64,000 nucleotides of DNA, taken from NCBI GenBank assembly GCA_937127445.1, contig CAKZLY010000018.1, positions 1 through 64,000 of the forward strand. Direction: 5' to 3'. The notes beneath the pieces were generated by a model that saw only the letters and a program-made list of their open reading frames with translations, did not search any database and had not been told where the DNA came from. A program made the position numbers and the translations under genes. Source of the DNA: Eximiradius sp. (GTDB lineage Bacteria; Bacteroidota; Ignavibacteria; Kapaibacteriales; UBA2268). Each line of letters starts with the position of its first letter. Position 1 is the stretch's first letter. Of this stretch, positions 34,266-43,916 are shown in pieces.

Positions 34266-35894
34266 TTATGCGCTAAGTATTTCTCTCATATCTTGTTCAA
34301 CTGTCGTTATTGGTGTAATATTATATGTTTTAACAAGAAAGTCTATAATTTCAGGTTCTAAAAATGCAGGGAGTGATGGGCCAAGTTTAATATTTTTGAT
34401 GCCTAAATACAAAAGAGTGAGAAGAATAGCAACTGCTTTTTGTTCGTACCAAGATAAAATTAAAGACAAAGGAAGGCTATTGACATCAGTTTTGAAAGCT
34501 TCGGCTAATGCTACTGCTATTTTGATTGCAGAATATGCATCGTTGCACTGACCTACATCAAGCAAGCGAGGCAATCCTGCAACTTCACCAAATTCATATT
34601 TATTAAAGCGGAATTTTCCACAAGCAAGAGTCAAAATCATGGTATCCTTTGGAGCAGTTGTTGCAAATTCAGTATAATAATTTCTTCCGCTTTTAGCGCC
34701 GTCGCACCCACCAATCAGGAAGAAATGTCTAATTTCACCGTTTTTCACAGCTTCTATGACTTTATCTGCAACTCCCAAAACAGCATTATGAGCGAAGCCA
34801 GTCATCGTATATTTTTCTTCACCATCTTCAACAAACCCTTCGCAAGCAAGAGCTTCTTCAATTAACTCAGAAAAATCATATTTTTTTATGTAGCGAACAC
34901 CTTCCCAAGCAACAAGTCCTGAGGTGAAAATACGTTTTTTATAACTTTCACGTGGTTTTTGAATACAATTCGTTGTCATTAGAATTGCACCAGGGAATTC
35001 ATCAAATTCTTGCTGCTGATCTTGCCAAGCACCACCATAATTTCCAACAAGGTGTTTGAATTTTTTTAGTTCGGGATAACCGTGGGCTGGTAGCATTTCT
35101 CCGTGAGTATATATATTTATATCTTTACCTTCGGTTTGTTTAAGCAATTCATACAAATCTTTTAAATCATGCCCAGACACTAATATAGCCTTTCCTTTGA
35201 CGGGGGTAATCCTCACTTTTGTCGGGATAGGATTGCCATAACTACCAGTATTAGCATGATCGAGCAATTCCATAACTCTAAAATTCAGTTCTCCGACTTT
35301 GAGCGCCATTGGAACTAATTCATCAATAGTATGCTCGTAATTCATAAGATCGACAATTTCGATAATTTCGTCAAGCAATTTTTCGTCAGTATAGCCAAGT
35401 ATATAGGCGTGGTCAGCGTAAGCTGCTAATCCTTTTATTCCATAAATGATAAGTTCCTCCATACCTGCTACAGCCCGACCTACTTCTTCCTTGCGTTTCT
35501 CGATTGAAATAGTATTACCGAATTCAAGCATTAAATCATCATCATCTATGTATTGAAATTTTTCGGATTTACGAATATGAGGTTTATCTTCGCAAGCGTT
35601 AAATTGTTTTCTTAGTTCATCTATCATTCCAGAAATTTTTCGAGTTATTTCTTTTACACGTGAAGCATCAAAATTGACATTAGTAACTGTGGTGAATAAT
35701 CCTTCGATGATAGCAATTTTGTGTTCAAGACAAACTAAATTGTTTCCTTTCATCTTGTTTAAGTAATAAGCAAGCCCTTTAATTGCAAACATCAAAACAT
35801 CTTGGAAGATAGCGGTTTTGTTGTCTTTACCACAAACTCCAACATTAGTGTGGCACCCACCTTTTCCTGTTTGTTCACATTGGTAGCAATACAT
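34266..35894 (-). CDS. hcp: Hydroxylamine reductase (hybrid-cluster protein)
   Basis: Hcp reduces NO or hydroxylamine and protects against nitrosative stress. The 542-residue protein starts with the [4Fe-4S] ligands Cys3, Cys6, Cys14 and Cys21 (MYCYQCEQTGKGGCH, then VCGK), the compact anaerobe-type spacing. Hybrid-cluster ligands are seen in TTNCIQKPRESYKKR, FLIGGCDGAKSGRNYYTEF, LTLACGKFRFNKYEFG and DVGQCNDAYSAIKIA, and near the end in SWYEQKAVAILLTL. An aaggag site precedes ATG 35894. It lies 11 bases after a ferredoxin-like gene that probably supplies its electrons. Confidence 0.95.
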   Translation of the reverse strand: MYCYQCEQTGKGGCHTNVGVCGKDNKTAIFQDVLMFAIKGLAYYLNKMKGNNLVCLEHKIAIIEGLFTTVTNVNFDASRVKEITRKISGMIDELRKQFNACEDKPHIRKSEKFQYIDDDDLMLEFGNTISIEKRKEEVGRAVAGMEELIIYGIKGLAAYADHAYILGYTDEKLLDEIIEIVDLMNYEHTIDELVPMALKVGELNFRVMELLDHANTGSYGNPIPTKVRITPVKGKAILVSGHDLKDLYELLKQTEGKDINIYTHGEMLPAHGYPELKKFKHLVGNYGGAWQDQQQEFDEFPGAILMTTNCIQKPRESYKKRIFTSGLVAWEGVRYIKKYDFSELIEEALACEGFVEDGEEKYTMTGFAHNAVLGVADKVIEAVKNGEIRHFFLIGGCDGAKSGRNYYTEFATTAPKDTMILTLACGKFRFNKYEFGEVAGLPRLLDVGQCNDAYSAIKIAVALAEAFKTDVNSLPLSLILSWYEQKAVAILLTLLYLGIKNIKLGPSLPAFLEPEIIDFLVKTYNITPITTVEQDMREILSA

Positions 35895-35905
35895 TTAATT
35901 TCTCC

Positions 35906-36754
35906 TTAATTTTTAAATAAAATTTGTTTGTTTATTAGTTCACCTTCTATTGAAAGTATGTGTTCTTCAATTGTAAGATTTTGTTTGCCGCTCATTCGTG
36001 CTGCTTCAACTACTATATAGCTAAGTCCGCCACAACAAGGAACTTCTATTCTCACTACTATTGCTTTAGGGATGTTGTTGTGTTCAAAAATTGCAGTTAA
36101 TTTTGGAATATAGGGATCGGTTCTATCGAGCTTAGGACAAGCAACAACTACACTACGGTTCTTGATATATTCTTCGTGAACATTTGCATTTACAATTGGA
36201 CCGCAGGTAGACATTATGACCATTTCTCGATCGTTGAAAAATGAGGCGATGGGATTTACCAGATGAAGTTGAACAGGCCACTGCTCTAATCGCGAAGGCA
36301 TTTGTTCTTTGTTTTTCTCGACAGTATCAATTTTAGGTCGCTTTATTTCTCTTGCCATCGAACCTGGACAACCGCAAGCCATAGTATTTTTTTTGTCTTC
36401 GAATTCGACTTTAATTCCTTTTTCTTTTAGATATTCCATTGCCTGATTGAAATATGTCGTTTCATTATGGTCTTTTAAATGTTCTAAGTGAGCTTGCAAA
36501 ACTCTAATAGAATTATCATTAAGCAATTTCTCAACTACTTTAATTTCATCATAAGGTTCAGCCTCACGTTCAACAACAGTTATTGCACCTTCTGGACACT
36601 CACCGATACAAGCTCCGAGACCATCACAGAAAATTTCATTAATAAGCCGAGCTTTACCATCGATAATCTGGATAGCACCTTCATTGCAAGCAGTTACGCA
36701 AATACCACAACCGTTGCACTTTTCTTCATTAATTTCTATCACTTTTCGTAACAT
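35906..36754 (-). CDS. 4Fe-4S ferredoxin-domain protein, likely electron partner of Hcp
   Basis: The start is ATG 36754 because of a strong aaggag site; the longer frame from 36808 would add 18 hydrophobic residues that do not fit the ferredoxin start. The 282-residue protein begins with two cluster motifs, CNGCGICVTACNEGA and CDGLGACIGECPEGA. A C-terminal region of about 190 residues has further Cys: MACGCPGSMA, STCGPIVN, VVACPKLDRTD and PCCGGLSYIV. Such proteins often accompany hcp in anaerobes. It is presumably expressed with hcp from a promoter at 36755-36840. Confidence 0.87.
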   Translation of the reverse strand: MLRKVIEINEEKCNGCGICVTACNEGAIQIIDGKARLINEIFCDGLGACIGECPEGAITVVEREAEPYDEIKVVEKLLNDNSIRVLQAHLEHLKDHNETTYFNQAMEYLKEKGIKVEFEDKKNTMACGCPGSMAREIKRPKIDTVEKNKEQMPSRLEQWPVQLHLVNPIASFFNDREMVIMSTCGPIVNANVHEEYIKNRSVVVACPKLDRTDPYIPKLTAIFEHNNIPKAIVVRIEVPCCGGLSYIVVEAARMSGKQNLTIEEHILSIEGELINKQILFKN

Positions 36755-36780
36755 ATTTTTCTCCTTCTTGATAATCAGAT

Positions 36781-36822
36781 AAAAAAATCCGATATTAAAA
36801 ACGATCAAAAAAATCTGATATT
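36781..36822 (-). promoter_or_regulatory. Direct repeats in the hcp-operon leader
   Basis: The 16-base sequence aaaaaaatcYgatatt occurs at 36781-36796 and 36807-36822, one helical-turn multiple apart (26 bases). An inverted half (atcagat) is at 36774-36780. The site lies 27-68 bases before the ferredoxin start. It may bind a nitrosative-stress regulator, but no known consensus is matched. Confidence 0.3.
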
Positions 36823-36831
36823 GTAAAAAAA

Positions 36832-36873
36832 ATTCAAAAAAAAATTCCTGATTTGGGAAAAATCAGGAATTTT
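36832..36873 (-). terminator. Rho-independent terminator of sprA
   Basis: A perfect 13-pair stem (aaaattcctgatt / aatcaggaatttt, loop tgggaaa) is followed on the minus strand by a T-rich run. It lies 26 bases after the sprA stop. Confidence 0.9.
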
Positions 36874-36898
36874 CACGAAATAATAATTAGAATGTTTA

Positions 36899-39800
36899 TC
36901 ATCTTCCGCCAGCAATAGAGATGCGAATATCCAATCCAACCTGTGTCGTATGGAAGCCGGGTTGAGCAGCACCTTCGTTGAAAGTACCTTCGTATCGGAA
37001 GAACAAAGAGGCAGTAACACGATTACTCATCGAATAACGAGCTCGTGGCTCAACAATAATCTGCTTGTTACCTGTGAGAGTTCTACCATTTTTATTTTTG
37101 CCTGTAAAGCTGGAACGATCCAAAACATCGAAAGTAGTATTTGAATTATCTTTAAAGGTAAAGAGAAAACTATATTCCAAATCATTTTGCAAACGAATAC
37201 CAAAGAGAGGGAATTCAAAGCCACGCTTCATATAGCTTGCTTGGGCAGTAATTTCGTTAGTTGTCTGCTTGGAAATAGTGGAGCGACCAGCCGCATTTAG
37301 TTGATAAGATGTTTGTGAAATCCATTTTATATTTGCTGTAAACTGGCCATCGAATTTATCTTCGTCGAAATTCGCTGTAACACCAATAACTGGATTAAAG
37401 CCGTACTGGACAATTTGATTTTGCACAGATCGACCATTATCAGTTATAGAAGCACTTTCTTGATAAGTTGAAGTGTAGACGTGGTCGACAGTTACTTTTT
37501 TTACATACTCTTTCCAAAAATCATATTTTTCGAGTCCTTCCCAACGAATTCCATAGTTTAAACTTGGTAAGAATTTTCCAACTTTTCCACCTGTAAATGA
37601 GAACATTTCAAGTCCTTCATAGAACGACCTGTTCAAAGCTTCGAGAAGTTTCTGATTTTTGCTAACCGTATCAAGATTTGAATTAATTATTCCGGTTTTT
37701 CTCTGATTATAAAGTTCAACAACGTGTTCGATTGTATTATTGAAAGGATTGAAACCGAAAATAGTCGGGAAAGTAACAAAAGTGCGATTAAATGTTTCAG
37801 TTACGATAACATTACGAGGATTCGGATGACCGAACTCATCAGTTTCAATAGTTTGATTTCTATTAAAACCTTTAGAGGTTTTCCAATTAATATCAAGGGT
37901 AGCGCCTTCCCACAATGGACGAGAAGTTCTTATTTCCAATGTTGAATTTTGAGCAAAATTTTCTTGAAGAACAGCATTTGGCGGACGGCGTCCTTTGCTT
38001 GTTTTAAAGCCAAAATAAGGGAATTTGTCGCTGCTGGTCATTTGGAAATTGCCATGTGGAGAGCTGACCAATCCTAATTGATAAGGAGTAGATGGACCAA
38101 ACATTTCAATACTTTGTCGCCCTAAAAAGCTTCTTGTCCAAACATTTGAGAGTCCTGTGCCACCGAATACGCCAGGATTCTGTGCAGAATTTGTCTGATT
38201 GAAAGTGAAATCTAATTTCTCCCAATCTAAAAAGATTGTTTTAAAGAACTTAGCAATTCCCCCAAGATTATTAGAACTACTTGTATCTGTTTGCCCGAAG
38301 CGACGGCCGATAGGTTGAGATTTAATTCCGAACCATTCATCGGACATAGCTTTGAGCCTAATTGATTGATTAACACGAATATTATTAGAAAAGCCAGCAG
38401 ATTTTGCAATATCGTGTATGGCTGGGTCCTGTTGAAGAGGATTATTCCAATTATAAGTTGTATTAAAAGTACCAGAAATATCAAAATAGGCTGAGATATT
38501 AGCGATTTTAGGTAAAATTGGTTTAAAATTGACAGAAAAATTTTGAGAATGCAAATTATTTCTTCCTAAATTGATAACTTTTTCTTTCGAGAAAATTTGC
38601 CTTGCAATTTCGCTACCAGTTCTTTGACGCCCGAATTCATCTAATTCAAATGGAACAAGTGTAGAATTTGTAGAAAAATTATAATCAATGATTGGATTGA
38701 TAAAGCCACCTTCAATTAATTTCCAATTAAAACCAGCAGAACGATTTGCAGAAAAATCACGTACGACAGGGCTTGGGAAATCTAAAAATCTGGATTGTTC
38801 AGTGGCACGACGACGAGACATATCAAGACCAGCAGTAAAATTAGAAGGTAAAAAGCTAATTTTCCAGTTTTTATAAGCACCGAAAAACGGAGCATCGCCT
38901 ATCCAAGTGAATGGAGTAAAAGTAAGCAATGCGGGTATAGGCAAAGCATATTGCAAATTCAGCCGCCAAATCCAGTTGAAACGCTGCCTGTAAAGCGAGG
39001 AACGCTCGAATTCCTGAGCGTAGGAGTAGCCGATAGTAACACGGTTGAATGTTTCGCTAATTAACCAGTGTTGAATTGGGATGCCCAGCCGAACTCCTGT
39101 GAGAGCCCAGCTATCCTGAACTTTGAGTGATTGAGAAGTAGTTTTAACTTCTTGTGCTGCACGATTGGCTTCTTCTTCGGATAATCCGGCGGCACGAGCT
39201 CGTTCATAAGCAGCGCGAGCAGCTTCATTTAAGTTCACATCTGAATTTGCTTGATATACAGGCTTATCATTAAATTCTGCGTGCGTATAAGTTATAGGAA
39301 GTTTCATTTGGGAAAAACTTTTTGGAGCAAATTTTTCAAGATTGCCATTCATAGAGATGTTCCAATTAGTAGAATTCAATCTATTCCCGAAACGCTCCTC
39401 TATTCGATGGAAATTTGGTTGATAGGTATTGAAAGTAGCATCTATTGTTCCTAAGTCTGCAAGCTGCATATTAAAACCAGCAACACCTGCCCAATCATTC
39501 GAAGACTCGGGATCTAACAAGCGAAGTTCATTAACCCACATAGTGGTGGAGAGCTCCTGAAAAGCATCTGATGGATTAGCTATTCCAATACCGAAAAACT
39601 GCACGCGGGTAAGAATTGGATTGCCTTTAATGGCAAAAGTTGCAAGTGGATCGTTTGGCACTGGAAAGACTTGCCGATTCCACTGCAAGGAAGTATCACG
39701 AATTTGCTTTATTGCAGTAAGTTCTGATAGTTTTATCTCTATGTCTTGCCATCCCCGAAGCAAAGGTCGCCTGTATTCATAATAATTTGCGGAATCTATA

Positions 39801-42800
39801 CCAAATCGAACAAACGCATAAGCCTTTGCTTTTGCACCAGCAACCATATTTGAAGGCATAGAACCATCGCCATGAATGAAAAACTTAAGTTTTTTATAAT
39901 AAAAAACATCCATTGGACGGAAAAACCTTACAGCCATACGTTCTTCACCCCAGCGTAAATTGCGAACAGACAAGGATAGAGATTGTTCATTTAATCGAAT
40001 ATCTTGTGTTGGGTCAGGATTATTAAGTAGTCGTGGTGCTTTAACTCCGGGTGGCATCGTATAGAAATCTGGCTCGCCAGAATTTTCCCATAAGTTTACA
40101 AAAGAAACAGAGAGAGCGCTATCGTTTGGTGGGACATCAGATAAATTGTGTGAACGAAGCCACTGAGAACCAACCAAACGCCAATCAGCGATTTCACCAC
40201 GAAATACTCCACCTTGGAAACGCAATCTCACATATTGGATATTGGAAAATTGAGGATTTCCTACAAATGATTTAGGTTTTCTGATAGGAATTCTATATAA
40301 ATACCAGCCTTTTTCTGGATTTCCACCAACGATTTGAGGATTATTATTAGGGTCAGGCAAAATATCAACTTCATAGGTAAAATATGAATTATCCAGATTA
40401 ATCTGCAATCCGTTGTTGGGGTTCATCGCTTCTTTATCGGGGAATTGTCCTAATTCTGAAATACTGGCATTGCCTTCGAAATTATTATAAAATTCGAAAT
40501 CAGTTTCTCCCCTATCCTGATCGTTTTTATTAAAATTGAAACGATAATTATCTCTTGCAGGATCATTTTCCATATTTAATGGATAGGGATAATCGTCTTT
40601 TTCCTTTTTGTCGTCAATTGCGTCAATACCCACATCTTCGCCTGGATCGATGATATTATTCGGGAAAGGATTTGCTTGAGTAATGCCATCTTCACTATCG
40701 GGTGTACCATTTGGAATAATATCTTCACTAATTTGCCCTAAGTCGATATACATTTTTGTATTTCCAGGATCCCACTGTCCAACTCTCATCATAATTTCGA
40801 TGTATTCGATATTTTCATTATCGAAATTTGTGTTAAATGATGAAAGCAGGCGTGTCATTCCAGCCCATATTTTTGGTTTGTTTTGAAGATTAGAAGCAAA
40901 ATCATTATTTGGATCGTAAAGAGGATTGATTGCGTCCAAAAACTCAGGATTTTTATTATAGATACCGCGTTTATCGTGTTCGAAAACGATGTATAAAGGA
41001 TTAATATTCATCTTACCTTGTTGATAAGATTTATTTTTCGGATAAACTTCACGAATTGGAACGCGCGGTATAAAATATTGGTACCAAAACATTTTACCAC
41101 GATAGTTGGTTCTTCTTTCGGCAGTTGAGTCGATTGTAAAATCCTCTGGTGGGGCAGAATGTTGCCATTGAGAAGGGATAAGTCCTAGTGGAATATAGCG
41201 TTGCGCTCCTTCAAAATCATCAATATAAACTACTGGTAAATTATTGTCTGATGAGATTTCTGAACGCCGCTTGTTTGGTTCGGGCATAATCATAGCCCAT
41301 TCACCTTTCAGCGACATAGAAGAAGGAGCTTTTGTGTCGTAGAAAGGAAGTAAATCCAATGCTTTTGTAAGCCATGGTGCATTCCAGTTTGCACGACCAT
41401 CGAAACCGAACATAAAGTTTGAAACAGGTTCGTCGCCCAATCGAACTCTATCGATAACGGCAGATTGGTCGTAATACATCATGGTCATACCCAGACCAGC
41501 ATTAGCGTTTCTTGATTTCCATAGACTTAGGTCTGCTCTAAGTCCGGCAAGTGTTTTTGTTGCAACGTTAAAAATATCGTGTTGCTCATATTCGACGCGT
41601 AAATTTGCATTAGGAAGAGAAGCACGAGGATTCCGAATAGTAACAACGCCAGAATAATAGTCAACCACATAATCTTCATATTCGCGTAGAGGAACGCCAT
41701 CGAGAGTAACTCTAACGCTATTTGGAGGAAGCGAAAAAGCATTTAAAGCTATTCTATTTGTTTGCCTGCCGGACACTTCACCGCTAATGACAAATCTATC
41801 TCTTGCAGTATTTCTTCTGGCAGCGTCATATGTAGTATCGTAAACCTGATCGAAAGTATATATTTCAGATATTTCTGGTGTCCCAAGCTTTTCAAAATAT
41901 CGCCTCAATCCATCGGAGAATGGCTTGACGTGTGGCAGAGTGATTTCACCGCGAATTGGGTCGAAAAATGGCGGTCTCAAATCAAATTGCCCATCTGGCG
42001 GGGCTGCACCAGTGGAATTATTGACTTGGTCGACACCAAAAATTGTAACTAATTTATCAGTTGCACCTTCAATTAAGTCAGTAGAATCGTTTGTTTGTCT
42101 GAAATACCATATCCCAATTTTAGTTTCTGCAATATTAACATTCGAGGCATTGATAGAATATTTGTTTTTCATCTGCCTATCCCAAAGGATTTTGTATCCA
42201 GGGACAAGATTAGGACGATAAATGAGTTTGAGGATCAAAGTATCACGTTCGCCAACCATATCGGAAAATTTACCAAAATAGATGTCGTCGTTAGGGTCAG
42301 AAGTTTCTCCTTCTATACGGTAGACAACACCATAAGTACGGTCTTGCCGTAAGTTATAAATCGTCAAAGTACCAAGGTTGTAATCGATATGATATTTTGT
42401 AGAATCAAGTAAAATAAATCTACCACGTTCGACTAAACCAGCCTGAATGGGTCTATTTTTGTCGGCAGAAGTCCAGTCTTCGCCTTGTCTAAGTTTTTTT
42501 CCGGGTAAATCTGCAATCGCGACAGCGTTAGCAACAAGCGGATTTGATATTTCAGTTATTGCTTCCCAAACTTCAATTTGCTTTATACGAAGATTAGCAG
42601 CGCTTTTAGGAATAATAGGTGTAGAATTTTTGAAATATTCATTATATACGGACCAATAAGCAGTATCGAGAAAGAAGTGATTTTTAGCATAATCATAAGG
42701 ACGAATTGAAAAATACTGTTTGCTTGCTCCGCCACGAACATCAACATACTTTCTTTGCCCACGCCTTTGAGAGAACACTGATTTCAAGAATAATGGTCCG

Positions 42801-43738
42801 AATTGAAAATCGGCTCTAACTCCAAACAAAGCGCTACCTCCACCAATTAAAGTTGAAGGGATTTGAAAATCAATATTTCCAAACTCTAACTTTTTAATTA
42901 TGTCGTCGTCCTCGCCCTCGTATGCAACTTTAAATTCATTTTCGTATTCGAACTGTCGGCGGGTGTTCCAGTTTGTTCCTAAGCGTAATTTATCACCAAT
43001 TTGACCGGAAACGTTAACCCGAATATCCTGTTGAAAAATCGGAGATGACTGTGATTGCCCAAAAGATGAAACAGTCCCCAAATTTTGAGAATCCCAACGC
43101 CAACCGATTCGCAAATTCACTTCTCCATTAACGTTTATGCTTACCGTAGGTTTTCCAAAAATACTTGAAATCGGGCTTGGTGGAATAGGTATTGTAAGCC
43201 CCGTAGATTGTCCAATCATAGCGGCGAGGTCGCCACCTGACAAAGCTCTTTTTAAATCGTAACTTGTAGTAAGGGAATCCCAGATTTGATGTTGGAGATA
43301 GTTTTTTCTCTGCAAAAGGAATTGATCAAACCCAACAGGATAAGTATTATTAATTATAGTGGAATCAAAAAGTTCTGTATATCTGAATTCATTTAGAGAA
43401 CTGTCTAAAAAAGCAGTTGATGTTATATAATTTGGTAATTTTTGACGATAATAAATATTTCTGTCAATTTCCGGAGCTTTTAGAATTCGTAATTTATCTT
43501 GTTGGAGAGTATCTCTACCAAAAATCATTGCGTCATAAATTTCAATGTCGTCAAAGTTATAGCCAAGCGCATAAAATAAATTAGGCGAAAGCAAATACAA
43601 TACAGGAAGAAAAGAGTTGTTTATATGTGTTGATTTGTTGGAATTCTGTGCGAAAGATTGCACAAATGCAAGCAGACACACGCCAAAGATTATGTTTGCA
43701 ACAGTTTTTCGCTTAAAATTGCCCAACTTACTTTTCAA
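36899..43738 (-). CDS. sprA: Type IX secretion outer-membrane translocon SprA
   Basis: SprA forms the giant 36-strand outer-membrane pore of the type IX secretion system. The 2279-residue length is typical (about 2400 in Flavobacterium). Residues 1-31 are a signal peptide ending FVQSFAQ. Recognisable SprA segments are NANAGLGMTMMYYDQ, VVYIDDFEGAQRYIPL, SLKGEWAMIMPEPNKR and, near the C-terminus, long barrel strands. No ATG precedes the signal peptide; the start is TTG 43738, with no Shine-Dalgarno sequence. It has its own terminator. PorQ lies just upstream on the same strand. Confidence 0.94.
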   Translation of the reverse strand: MKSKLGNFKRKTVANIIFGVCLLAFVQSFAQNSNKSTHINNSFLPVLYLLSPNLFYALGYNFDDIEIYDAMIFGRDTLQQDKLRILKAPEIDRNIYYRQKLPNYITSTAFLDSSLNEFRYTELFDSTIINNTYPVGFDQFLLQRKNYLQHQIWDSLTTSYDLKRALSGGDLAAMIGQSTGLTIPIPPSPISSIFGKPTVSINVNGEVNLRIGWRWDSQNLGTVSSFGQSQSSPIFQQDIRVNVSGQIGDKLRLGTNWNTRRQFEYENEFKVAYEGEDDDIIKKLEFGNIDFQIPSTLIGGGSALFGVRADFQFGPLFLKSVFSQRRGQRKYVDVRGGASKQYFSIRPYDYAKNHFFLDTAYWSVYNEYFKNSTPIIPKSAANLRIKQIEVWEAITEISNPLVANAVAIADLPGKKLRQGEDWTSADKNRPIQAGLVERGRFILLDSTKYHIDYNLGTLTIYNLRQDRTYGVVYRIEGETSDPNDDIYFGKFSDMVGERDTLILKLIYRPNLVPGYKILWDRQMKNKYSINASNVNIAETKIGIWYFRQTNDSTDLIEGATDKLVTIFGVDQVNNSTGAAPPDGQFDLRPPFFDPIRGEITLPHVKPFSDGLRRYFEKLGTPEISEIYTFDQVYDTTYDAARRNTARDRFVISGEVSGRQTNRIALNAFSLPPNSVRVTLDGVPLREYEDYVVDYYSGVVTIRNPRASLPNANLRVEYEQHDIFNVATKTLAGLRADLSLWKSRNANAGLGMTMMYYDQSAVIDRVRLGDEPVSNFMFGFDGRANWNAPWLTKALDLLPFYDTKAPSSMSLKGEWAMIMPEPNKRRSEISSDNNLPVVYIDDFEGAQRYIPLGLIPSQWQHSAPPEDFTIDSTAERRTNYRGKMFWYQYFIPRVPIREVYPKNKSYQQGKMNINPLYIVFEHDKRGIYNKNPEFLDAINPLYDPNNDFASNLQNKPKIWAGMTRLLSSFNTNFDNENIEYIEIMMRVGQWDPGNTKMYIDLGQISEDIIPNGTPDSEDGITQANPFPNNIIDPGEDVGIDAIDDKKEKDDYPYPLNMENDPARDNYRFNFNKNDQDRGETDFEFYNNFEGNASISELGQFPDKEAMNPNNGLQINLDNSYFTYEVDILPDPNNNPQIVGGNPEKGWYLYRIPIRKPKSFVGNPQFSNIQYVRLRFQGGVFRGEIADWRLVGSQWLRSHNLSDVPPNDSALSVSFVNLWENSGEPDFYTMPPGVKAPRLLNNPDPTQDIRLNEQSLSLSVRNLRWGEERMAVRFFRPMDVFYYKKLKFFIHGDGSMPSNMVAGAKAKAYAFVRFGIDSANYYEYRRPLLRGWQDIEIKLSELTAIKQIRDTSLQWNRQVFPVPNDPLATFAIKGNPILTRVQFFGIGIANPSDAFQELSTTMWVNELRLLDPESSNDWAGVAGFNMQLADLGTIDATFNTYQPNFHRIEERFGNRLNSTNWNISMNGNLEKFAPKSFSQMKLPITYTHAEFNDKPVYQANSDVNLNEAARAAYERARAAGLSEEEANRAAQEVKTTSQSLKVQDSWALTGVRLGIPIQHWLISETFNRVTIGYSYAQEFERSSLYRQRFNWIWRLNLQYALPIPALLTFTPFTWIGDAPFFGAYKNWKISFLPSNFTAGLDMSRRRATEQSRFLDFPSPVVRDFSANRSAGFNWKLIEGGFINPIIDYNFSTNSTLVPFELDEFGRQRTGSEIARQIFSKEKVINLGRNNLHSQNFSVNFKPILPKIANISAYFDISGTFNTTYNWNNPLQQDPAIHDIAKSAGFSNNIRVNQSIRLKAMSDEWFGIKSQPIGRRFGQTDTSSSNNLGGIAKFFKTIFLDWEKLDFTFNQTNSAQNPGVFGGTGLSNVWTRSFLGRQSIEMFGPSTPYQLGLVSSPHGNFQMTSSDKFPYFGFKTSKGRRPPNAVLQENFAQNSTLEIRTSRPLWEGATLDINWKTSKGFNRNQTIETDEFGHPNPRNVIVTETFNRTFVTFPTIFGFNPFNNTIEHVVELYNQRKTGIINSNLDTVSKNQKLLEALNRSFYEGLEMFSFTGGKVGKFLPSLNYGIRWEGLEKYDFWKEYVKKVTVDHVYTSTYQESASITDNGRSVQNQIVQYGFNPVIGVTANFDEDKFDGQFTANIKWISQTSYQLNAAGRSTISKQTTNEITAQASYMKRGFEFPLFGIRLQNDLEYSFLFTFKDNSNTTFDVLDRSSFTGKNKNGRTLTGNKQIIVEPRARYSMSNRVTASLFFRYEGTFNEGAAQPGFHTTQVGLDIRISIAGGR

Positions 43739-43916
43739 AATTGTTCGTAATAATTATTAATAAACAAGAAGTAAAAAATAATATTACACTTTACATAAAT
43801 AAAACTACAAGTTACAAAAAAGTATAAACTTAATAAAAGCAAATTAAGTAGTTTGGGCAATATTCAATAACAATTCTTGCATCTGTCTGACATAACAAAG
43901 AACAGTAAGAGCAATT
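43739..43916. other. AT-rich gap upstream of sprA
   Basis: 178 bases separate porQ from sprA. The region is AT-rich and probably holds the sprA promoter. I see no clear motif, hairpin or reading frame in it. Confidence 0.4.
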
